Origin: CABRXV01 sp900754955
GTDB lineage: Bacteria; Actinomycetota; Coriobacteriia; Coriobacteriales; Eggerthellaceae
Length of the DNA: 20,289 nucleotides
NCBI GenBank assembly: GCA_902475005.1
Contig: CABRXV010000035.1
Location: 1 to 20,289 of the forward strand
Direction: 5' to 3'
Below are positions 8,451 through 14,028 of the stretch, piece after piece. The notes beneath the pieces are model-generated. The model saw nothing but the letters and a program-made list of their open reading frames with translations, searched no databases and was not told the DNA's origin. The translations under genes were made by a program, and so were the position numbers. Numbering within the stretch: position 1 is the stretch's first letter; every line of letters begins with the position of its first letter.

Positions 8451-8483
8451 AAAAAAGCTCGGAGGTCATATGACCTCCGAGCT
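8451..8483 (-). terminator. Intrinsic terminator of the tRNA-fMet gene
   Basis: Positions 8456-8483 form a perfect 28-base palindrome (14-base arms starting AGCTCGGAGG). On the minus strand it is followed by a run of six Ts (8456-8451). It lies about 10 bases beyond the tRNA 3' end. The arms meet without unpaired bases, so the RNA hairpin must open a few central A-U pairs to form its loop. The rest of 8284-8450 shows no gene. Confidence 0.85.
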
Positions 8484-8492
8484 GTGCATGCT

Positions 8493-8569
8493 TGGTCGCG
8501 GGGGCAGGATTTGAACCTACGACCTCCGGGTTATGAGCCCGGCGAGCTACCAGACTGCTCCACCCCGCA
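8493..8569 (-). tRNA. Initiator tRNA-fMet (anticodon CAU)
   Basis: The minus strand folds as a 77-base tRNA: acceptor strand GCGGGG (positions 2-7) with CCCCGC, D arm GAGC...GCTC, anticodon stem GGG-CTCATAA-CCC, T-loop GTTCAAATC and an encoded ACCA 3' end (8496-8493). Three features mark it as the initiator rather than an elongator. Position 1 (T) faces G72, so there is no Watson-Crick pair at 1-72. The anticodon stem ends in three consecutive G-C pairs. The D stem has A11-U24. It would be charged with methionine, formylated and used to start translation. The R-M block begins just past its 3' end and terminator. Confidence 0.95.
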
Positions 8570-8851
8570 CTCTCTAGCGCCTACTTTCCCGTCGCGTCCG
8601 ATCGGGAAAAGCGGCAAGAAAGAAATATACTCGCTTTCAGCTCCGACCGCAAGCATCATTATCATCTCTTCATAGTTCACACACATTACGTAATGCCGCC
8701 CGTGAAGCACGAAGCACCGTTGCGCGTGCACCACGCCGAATAGCCCTTCCCGCAGCCCGCCATGCGAGTAAACTAGCAAGGTCGCACAGCACAATCGGTT
8801 CGCGTCCCGCGCGCCAAGAGGCGCGAGCCCAGCACTTTCAAGAGGTTCCGC

Positions 8852-9646
8852 ATGAACGTTATCGACTGCCACTGCCACATCTACCCTGAGAAGATCGCCG
8901 GTCGCGCCGTGCAGAGCGTGGGCGATTTCTACCTCATCCACATGGACGAATCGGAGGGAACGGGCGAAGGGTTGCTCGCCGCCTGCGCAGACTCCCCCAT
9001 CACGCACTATGTCGTGCACTCGGTAGCGGTGAAGGCATCGAACGTACAGCACATCAACGACTACATCGCAAGTCAGTGCGCGGCGCATCCCGAGTTCATC
9101 GGATTCGCCACCATGCACCAGGACTTCGAGGATCCCGAGGCCGAGATCGAACGCGCCATTTCCCTGGGACTGCGCGGTTTCAAGCTGCATCCCGACACGC
9201 AGATGGTGAACATGGACGACCCGCGCCTTATGCGCGTCTACGAGATCATCGAGGGGCGCCTGCCGCTCATCGTGCACACGGGCGACTACCGCTACGACTA
9301 CTCGCATCCGCGACGCCTCAAGAACATCCTGCGCACGTTCCCCAACCTCGTCGTTGACGCCGCGCACTACGGCGGCTGGTCGATCCCCGAGCAAGGATAC
9401 GACTACCTCCACGACGAGAACCTGTTCATCGACATCTCGAGCTCGATGCAGTTCCTCGGTGCACGCCGCAGCCGCGAGCTCATCGAGATGTGGGGCACCG
9501 AACGCGTGCTGTTCGGCTCCGACTTCCCCATGTGGAGCCCCGTCGACGAATACAACACCTTCATGAGTCTTGGCTTCACCGACGACGAGTACGAAAACAT
9601 GCTGTGGCACAACTGCGAGCGATTCCTCGGGTTCGAGGTGAAGTAA
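8852..9646 (+). CDS. Amidohydrolase-superfamily (amidohydrolase_2) metal-dependent hydrolase or decarboxylase
   Basis: A 264-residue cytoplasmic TIM-barrel enzyme of the amidohydrolase_2 group, which includes ACMSD-type decarboxylases and small-molecule hydrolases. Visible metal and active-site candidates are H7 and H9 (DCHCHIYP), H142 (IVHTGD), H172 (DAAHYGG) and D224 (LFGSDFPMW). K111 and H113 (GFKLHPD) lie on an internal strand. The start ATG 8852 has AAGAGG (8840-8845) six bases upstream. It is a single-gene unit: the tRNA lies behind it on the other strand and the next gene ends convergently. Nothing around it names a substrate, so I give no specific reaction. Length and motifs are normal. 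Confidence 0.9.
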   Translation: MNVIDCHCHIYPEKIAGRAVQSVGDFYLIHMDESEGTGEGLLAACADSPITHYVVHSVAVKASNVQHINDYIASQCAAHPEFIGFATMHQDFEDPEAEIERAISLGLRGFKLHPDTQMVNMDDPRLMRVYEIIEGRLPLIVHTGDYRYDYSHPRRLKNILRTFPNLVVDAAHYGGWSIPEQGYDYLHDENLFIDISSSMQFLGARRSRELIEMWGTERVLFGSDFPMWSPVDEYNTFMSLGFTDDEYENMLWHNCERFLGFEVK

Positions 9647-9662
9647 CTGCCAGCCTCAGTGG

Positions 9663-9903
9663 CACAAAAAGGTGCGATATGCATGCTCCGCTTTTTCGCC
9701 TGGCAGAAAAAGCGAGAAATGCACGATTTCTTTGCGCGCCCACGGATCATCGGAAAACGAGCACCCATCTGACCTGGGAAAACGGTAAAGCTCTAACTGG
9801 CTAACGTCCGTATACCGCACTCCGGCGCGCCAAAAGCGTGCACTTCGTGCCTTTTTGTCCGCAGTCCCATCGCGCAGCGTGCATTTCGAGCAAAACTTGC
9901 CAC
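9663..9903. repeat. Cluster of four degenerate copies of a ~37-base intergenic repeat
   Basis: Two direct copies (9663-9700 and 9704-9740) are followed by two inverted copies (minus-strand 9860-9823 and 9903-9871). The shared core is AAAAAGG..CGAAATGCACG, then a T-rich run and GCGCGCC. Copies two and three match best and could pair as long arms around an ~80-base loop. A smaller hairpin, CGCTTTTTC/GAAAAAGCG (9689-9697 and 9706-9714), joins copies one and two and could help end amidohydrolase transcription, though no T-run follows. The rest of 9647-9950 shows no plausible gene. Confidence 0.45.
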
Positions 9904-9953
9904 ATCGCCACCCGAAATCAACAGGCAAGCTCCTTCCGCCGAGCTGCCACGAC

Positions 9954-9994
9954 AAAAAACGGGTCCGCCGTTCGTCAGAACGGCGGACCCGTTT
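9954..9994 (-). terminator. Intrinsic terminator after the CorC/CNNM-like gene
   Basis: A 17-base stem (9957-9973 with 9978-9994; arms AAACGGGTCCGCCGTTC) with a 4-base loop is followed on the minus strand by six Ts (9959-9954). It lies 30 bases past the stop of the CorC-like gene. The other arm ends in GTTT, so some activity for plus-strand transcripts is possible. Confidence 0.9.
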
Positions 9995-10024
9995 CGAAAA
10001 CACACGCAAGTTGGCATCAGCGCA

Positions 10025-11350
10025 TTACGCGGAGGCGTCGCCCTCCTCTTCGGGGCGCACAACCTTCAGCCCGATCTTGTCGATGCGCAAGCGATCCATG
10101 TCGTACACGGTGAACGTCGCCTCGGTGCCCTTGTTCTCGAGCTTGATCACGTCGCCCTCGGCGGGGATGCGGTCGAACAGCGCGAGCAGCAGACCACCCG
10201 CCGTCTCCACCTCGTCCGACTCCTCGGGCTCGAAGCCGAGGATCTCCTCGAGCTCGTCGATCGGCAGCGCGCCGTCGATCAGGTAGGTGCCGTCCTCGAG
10301 GTTCACCACGTCGTCGTCGAGATCGTGCACGTACTCGTCGTCGGTGCGACCCACGATCTGCTCCATCACGTCGGTCATGGTGACGATGCCCGCCGTGCCG
10401 CCGTGCTCGTCGATGACAACGCAGATCTCGGTACGACGCTCCTGCAGCGTCTTGAGCAGACGCCCGATGGACACCGTCTCGGGAACCGCCGGGATCTCGC
10501 GGATGTTCCACTCCTCAAGCGGCAGATCGGCTGGCTGACCGTAGAGGTCCTTCATGTGGACGAAGCCCACGATGTGGTCCTTCGAGCCGCGGCACACCGG
10601 GTAGCGCGTGTACTTGTACTGGCGCATGACCTCGAGGTTCTCCTCGAGCGAGTCCTCCAAGTCGAGGCAGACGAGCTCGGTACGCGGGGTCATGATAGCC
10701 TCGGCGTCCTTGTCGCCCAAATCGAAGATGTTATCGACGAACGTATTCTGCTCGGGCGCGATGAGACCGCTCTCAGTCGACTCGTCGATGAGCAGCTTGA
10801 TCTCGTCGCCCGTGTACACATCGTGCTCGTTGGCCGGGTCATGCCCGAACAGCTTCACCACACCGTTGGTGATGCCGTTGAACAGCACCATGATGGGGTA
10901 CGTCAGACGATAGAACCACACGAGCGGCGTCGCCGTGCCCAGCGCGTAGCGCTCAGTGGAGAAGATGGCGAACGACTTCGGGATGAGCTCGCCCACCACG
11001 ATGTGGAGCGCCGTCACGATGCAGAAGCCCACGGCGATGCAGATCGGATGAATGACCGCCTCGGGCAGGCCGAGCGCAAGCAGCGGACCTTCGATGACGG
11101 CGGAGACAGCCGGCTCGCCGAGCCAGCCCAACGCAAGCGAGGCGAGCGTGATGCCGAGCTGGCACGCGGAGAGGTAGGCGTTGACGTTGTCGGCGATGAG
11201 CTTTGCGTTTTTCGCGCCCTTCTTGCCCTCCTCGAGGGCCATTTCAACTTGGGACTTTCGCACGCGCACGAGCGAGAACTCGGCCATAACGAAAAACGCG
11301 TTCATGAACAGGAAGAAGATAACGAGCAGAATGCTTATAGCAGTTGCCAT
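10025..11350 (-). CDS. CNNM/CorC-family membrane protein (HlyC/CorC transporter, DUF21-CBS-CorC_HlyC)
   Basis: A 441-residue integral membrane protein. The DUF21/CNNM domain covers about residues 1-195 with hydrophobic helices (SILLVIFFLFMNAFFVMAEF at the N-terminus, with further helices near 60-75, 95-120 and 135-155). A CBS pair covers about 205-335 and is introduced by 'IMTPRTELVCLD'. A CorC_HlyC domain follows at about 350-430. Relatives act in magnesium/cobalt homeostasis, many as Mg2+ exporters regulated by nucleotide binding to CBS; 'hemolysin' in database names is historical. ATG 11350 has a strong AAGGAGGA (11363-11370), but 12 bases away, which is long. It diverges from the MFS-CBS gene, and both carry CBS pairs. 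The exact ion cannot be told from sequence. Confidence 0.93.
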   Translation of the reverse strand: MATAISILLVIFFLFMNAFFVMAEFSLVRVRKSQVEMALEEGKKGAKNAKLIADNVNAYLSACQLGITLASLALGWLGEPAVSAVIEGPLLALGLPEAVIHPICIAVGFCIVTALHIVVGELIPKSFAIFSTERYALGTATPLVWFYRLTYPIMVLFNGITNGVVKLFGHDPANEHDVYTGDEIKLLIDESTESGLIAPEQNTFVDNIFDLGDKDAEAIMTPRTELVCLDLEDSLEENLEVMRQYKYTRYPVCRGSKDHIVGFVHMKDLYGQPADLPLEEWNIREIPAVPETVSIGRLLKTLQERRTEICVVIDEHGGTAGIVTMTDVMEQIVGRTDDEYVHDLDDDVVNLEDGTYLIDGALPIDELEEILGFEPEESDEVETAGGLLLALFDRIPAEGDVIKLENKGTEATFTVYDMDRLRIDKIGLKVVRPEEEGDASA

Positions 11351-11451
11351 TGAGACTGATGGTCCTCCTTAATCTGGGCGATACGTCTCGTTTTCCGTAT
11401 CCCGTCTATCGTAAGCGATGAACGCCGGGCGCACGGCCGCAATGCGCTAAA

Positions 11452-11471
11452 TCGTTATAGATTCATAACGA
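11452..11471. promoter_or_regulatory. Inverted repeat in the divergent region between the CorC-like and MFS-CBS genes
   Basis: TCGTTAT and ATAACGA form 7-base arms around a 6-base spacer in an A+T-rich patch. This is the only clear dyad in the 470 bases between the two divergent starts (11351-11820) and could bind a dimeric regulator. No convincing promoter or small gene was seen in the rest of that gap. Confidence 0.3.
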
Positions 11472-11804
11472 AACGCAGCGCGATGCACGCGCCCGCCCGG
11501 CACGTTGCGAAGCCCGCTGGAGCGCCCTCCACAAAGGCATCACATTATCGACCGTTCGCGCACGTCAACGGCGTGTTCACCTGCGCACGACTGGAAAACG
11601 CCTTCCGTTCCGTGAGAGAATGCGCAGCGGACAACACGCCGCCACCAACCCATTCGACATACTTTCCCAGCATTCTCGGACGGGCTTACTGCGCCCAAAA
11701 CACCGCCGAAGCCGAGAAAGCGCCGAGATGGATTGCGGATGTCGCAGCGCCCCTCCCCAGCGGACGCCCCGCGACACCTCGATGCTGACGGCAATGCGGG
11801 AAAG

Positions 11805-11810
11805 ACGAGG
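11805..11810 (+). promoter_or_regulatory. Ribosome binding site deciding the MFS-CBS start
   Basis: ACGAGG lies 10 bases before ATG 11821. The upstream in-frame ATGs at 11620, 11782 and 11794 have no comparable site and would add a charged, non-conserved leader. Confidence 0.55.
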
Positions 11811-11820
11811 TTTCAGACGT

Positions 11821-13800
11821 ATGGGACTCACACGCTCACAAATCATCATGCTGGCGATCATGATCTTCGGAACGTTCGTTACCGTTCTGAATCAGACGGT
11901 CGTCACGCCCGCCCAGCCGTCCATCATGGCGGAAATGGGCATCGACGCCGCCACGGTGCAGTGGCTCACCACGGGATTCACGCTGGTCAACGCCATCATG
12001 ATCCCCGTTACGGCCTATCTGACCGACAAGCACTCCACCAAGGCGCTCTACATCATCTCGCTCGCCATCTTCGCCGTCGGCAGTCTGCTGGCGGGCATCG
12101 CCCCGAACTTCGCGGTGCTGCTCGTCGGGCGTTTGCTGCAGGCCGCGGGCGCCGGCATCCTCATGCCGATGGTTATGACCGTGCTCATGCTCACGTTCCC
12201 GCCTGAACGCCGCGGCTCGGCCATGGGCATCTTCGGCATCGTCATCGCGTTCGCGCCGGCCATCGGCCCGAGTGTTGCCGGCCTCGTGATCGACTCGTTC
12301 GGCTGGCGCATCCTCTTCTACGCCATCGCCGCGCTCATCGCCATCGTCATCGCCGTGAGCGTGTTCGCGCTCAAGCGCACCGAGCCGCTCAACCCCGCCG
12401 CACACCTCGACAAGATCTCGGTCGTCATGTCGACTGTCGGCTTCGGCGCGCTGCTCTACGGCTTCTCCACGATCGGCTCGGTCGGCCTCAACGTGTCCGA
12501 CTCCATCATCACGCTCGTGGGCCTCGTGGTGCTCGTGCTGTTCTTCCGTCGTCAGCTCAAGATGGAGCAGCCGATGCTCAACGTGCGCGTGCTCGCGAAC
12601 CGCCGCTTCCTCATCGGCACCGTTATCGGCATGATCGTGCAAGCGTCGCTGCTGGCCGCTGGCGTGCTCATGCCCATCTACCTGCAGAGCTACATGGGCT
12701 ACTCCGCTACGGTTTCCGGCCTCGTCATCATGCCGGGCGCCATCCTCATGGGCATCATGAACCCGTTCGCCGGCCGCCTGTTCGACAAGTACGGCCCGCG
12801 CGTGCTGAGCATCATCGGACTTACCGTGCTCACCGTCTCCACCGTGGGCTTCGCCACGCTCACGAGCACCACCAACGTGGTGTGGATCACCATCATCTAC
12901 ACGGTGCGCATGTTCTCGCTGTCGCTCGTGAACATGCCCATCACCACCTGGGCCATGAACGCGCTCGACAACAAGGTGCTCAACCACGGCACCTCCGTGA
13001 ACAACACGCTGCGCCAGGTGTCGGGCTCGCTCGGCACGGCGCTGCTCGTGTCCATCGACGCGTTCGTGGCGGGCTCGATGTCGGGCTCCATGGGCACCGT
13101 TGAGGCGGGCATTCTCGGCGTCAACGCAGCGTTCTTCGCCGCCGTGGTGCTCTCCGCCATCGCGCTCGGCCTCACCATCGCCTTCGTGAAGAACAAGCCC
13201 AGCGACGAGAAGGCGGAGCCCGAGCGCAACCGCGAAGAGCGCACCATGATCGAGAAGATCATGAAGAAGGACGTCTACAGCCTCTCGCCCGACGCCACTG
13301 TGGTGGACGCGATGAAGTTCTTCGTCGAGCACGGCATCAGCGGCGCGCCCGTGGTGGACGCCGACGGCAGGGCCGTAGGCTTCGTGTCGGACGGCGACAT
13401 CATGCGCCTGCTGTCCACGCAGTCGAACAGCTACATGGACCCGGTCGTCATGATCATGCAGATGCGCGCCGACGAGGAAACCTACGACGAGAAGCTCGCC
13501 AACCTCATGAAGATGAACATCCGCGACATCGGCACCAAGGGCGTCATCGGCATCGACCTGTACACCACCCTGCCGCAGGTATGCCGCATCCTCAGCAAGA
13601 ATCACCTGAAGAAGGTGCCCGTGCTGCACGAAGGCAAGATCGTCGGCGTGATCAACCGCTCGGACATCACGCTGTACTCGATGAAGACCTACCTCGAGGG
13701 ACAGGCCGACGCCGACCTCGAGCGCGAGGTGAAGATCGACGAGCTCAAGCGCGAGGGGAAGAGCCTCGATGCCTTGAAGAAGCCGGCACCGCAGGCGTAG
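11821..13800 (+). CDS. DHA2-type MFS efflux transporter with C-terminal CBS-domain pair
   Basis: A 659-residue fusion. Residues about 8-460 are a major facilitator superfamily transporter of the EmrB/QacA (14-helix, DHA2) type. Evidence includes the first helix with LNQTVVTPAQPS in place of the usual acidic 'D.TIVNVALP' motif, a loop AYLTDKHSTKAL for motif A, and APAIGPSVAG for motif C. After a charged linker (KNKPSDEKAEPERNREE), residues about 476-640 hold two CBS motifs (SLSPDATVVDAMKFFVEHGI... and LYTTLPQVCRILSKNHLKKV...) and then a charged tail. CBS pairs usually sense adenine nucleotides, so transport may be gated by energy state. The reading frame is uninterrupted across the junction. 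An ATG at 13246 could also start a free CBS protein. The exported substrate is unknown. Confidence 0.9.
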   Translation: MGLTRSQIIMLAIMIFGTFVTVLNQTVVTPAQPSIMAEMGIDAATVQWLTTGFTLVNAIMIPVTAYLTDKHSTKALYIISLAIFAVGSLLAGIAPNFAVLLVGRLLQAAGAGILMPMVMTVLMLTFPPERRGSAMGIFGIVIAFAPAIGPSVAGLVIDSFGWRILFYAIAALIAIVIAVSVFALKRTEPLNPAAHLDKISVVMSTVGFGALLYGFSTIGSVGLNVSDSIITLVGLVVLVLFFRRQLKMEQPMLNVRVLANRRFLIGTVIGMIVQASLLAAGVLMPIYLQSYMGYSATVSGLVIMPGAILMGIMNPFAGRLFDKYGPRVLSIIGLTVLTVSTVGFATLTSTTNVVWITIIYTVRMFSLSLVNMPITTWAMNALDNKVLNHGTSVNNTLRQVSGSLGTALLVSIDAFVAGSMSGSMGTVEAGILGVNAAFFAAVVLSAIALGLTIAFVKNKPSDEKAEPERNREERTMIEKIMKKDVYSLSPDATVVDAMKFFVEHGISGAPVVDADGRAVGFVSDGDIMRLLSTQSNSYMDPVVMIMQMRADEETYDEKLANLMKMNIRDIGTKGVIGIDLYTTLPQVCRILSKNHLKKVPVLHEGKIVGVINRSDITLYSMKTYLEGQADADLEREVKIDELKREGKSLDALKKPAPQA

Positions 13801-13847
13801 GAGCGCGCAAAGCGAAACGAGACGCGCGTATCCTCAGCGTATACGGG

Positions 13848-13892
13848 AAGGGGCGCGGAACGCACATGCTGCGTCGTTCCGCGCCCCTTTTT
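13848..13892 (+). terminator. Intrinsic terminator of the MFS-CBS gene
   Basis: A 15-base stem (13848-13862, AAGGGGCGCGGAACG, with 13875-13889) and a 12-base loop lead into a run of five Ts (13888-13892), 47 bases after the stop. The region up to the menaquinone fusion gene's stop (13893-14028) is G+C-rich with short dyads but no obvious minus-strand terminator. Confidence 0.88.
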
Positions 13893-14028
13893 GCTTTTGC
13901 TCGTACGTACCTGCGGGTGCGGATACGCCAGCATCTAGTGGCAGTGCCCGAAGACGCCAGCGCCCAGCGTCGGCGCCCAACGGCCGCGTCAGGCTCTCGG
14001 CGCTGGCTCCCGGCGCCCGCTGCGGCTG

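Noticed and set aside
8585..8609. TTTCCCG/CGGGAAA inverted repeat upstream of the tRNA as a terminator
   Set aside because: There is no T-run on either side and no gene ends there; it may be chance or part of the tRNA promoter region.
8531..9610. 359-codon minus-strand frame running over the amidohydrolase and into the tRNA
   Set aside because: It overlaps a tRNA gene and opposes an enzyme with intact metal ligands; its composition is shadow-like.
9656..10009. 117-codon minus-strand frame in the amidohydrolase-CorC gap
   Set aside because: It runs through the terminator hairpin and the repeat cluster, has no ribosome site and no recognisable domain.
10325..11353. 342-codon plus-strand frame opposite the CorC-like gene
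   Set aside because: It is an antisense shadow; the minus-strand protein has clear DUF21, CBS and CorC domains and a strong ribosome site.
11620..11820. Longer N-terminus for the MFS-CBS protein
   Set aside because: The extra 67 residues are charged and low-quality. The ATG at 11821 has a ribosome site and begins directly before helix 1.
11836..13629. 597-codon minus-strand frame opposite the MFS-CBS gene
   Set aside because: It is extremely rich in H, D, E, G and R with no domain pattern, a shadow of a real transporter gene.
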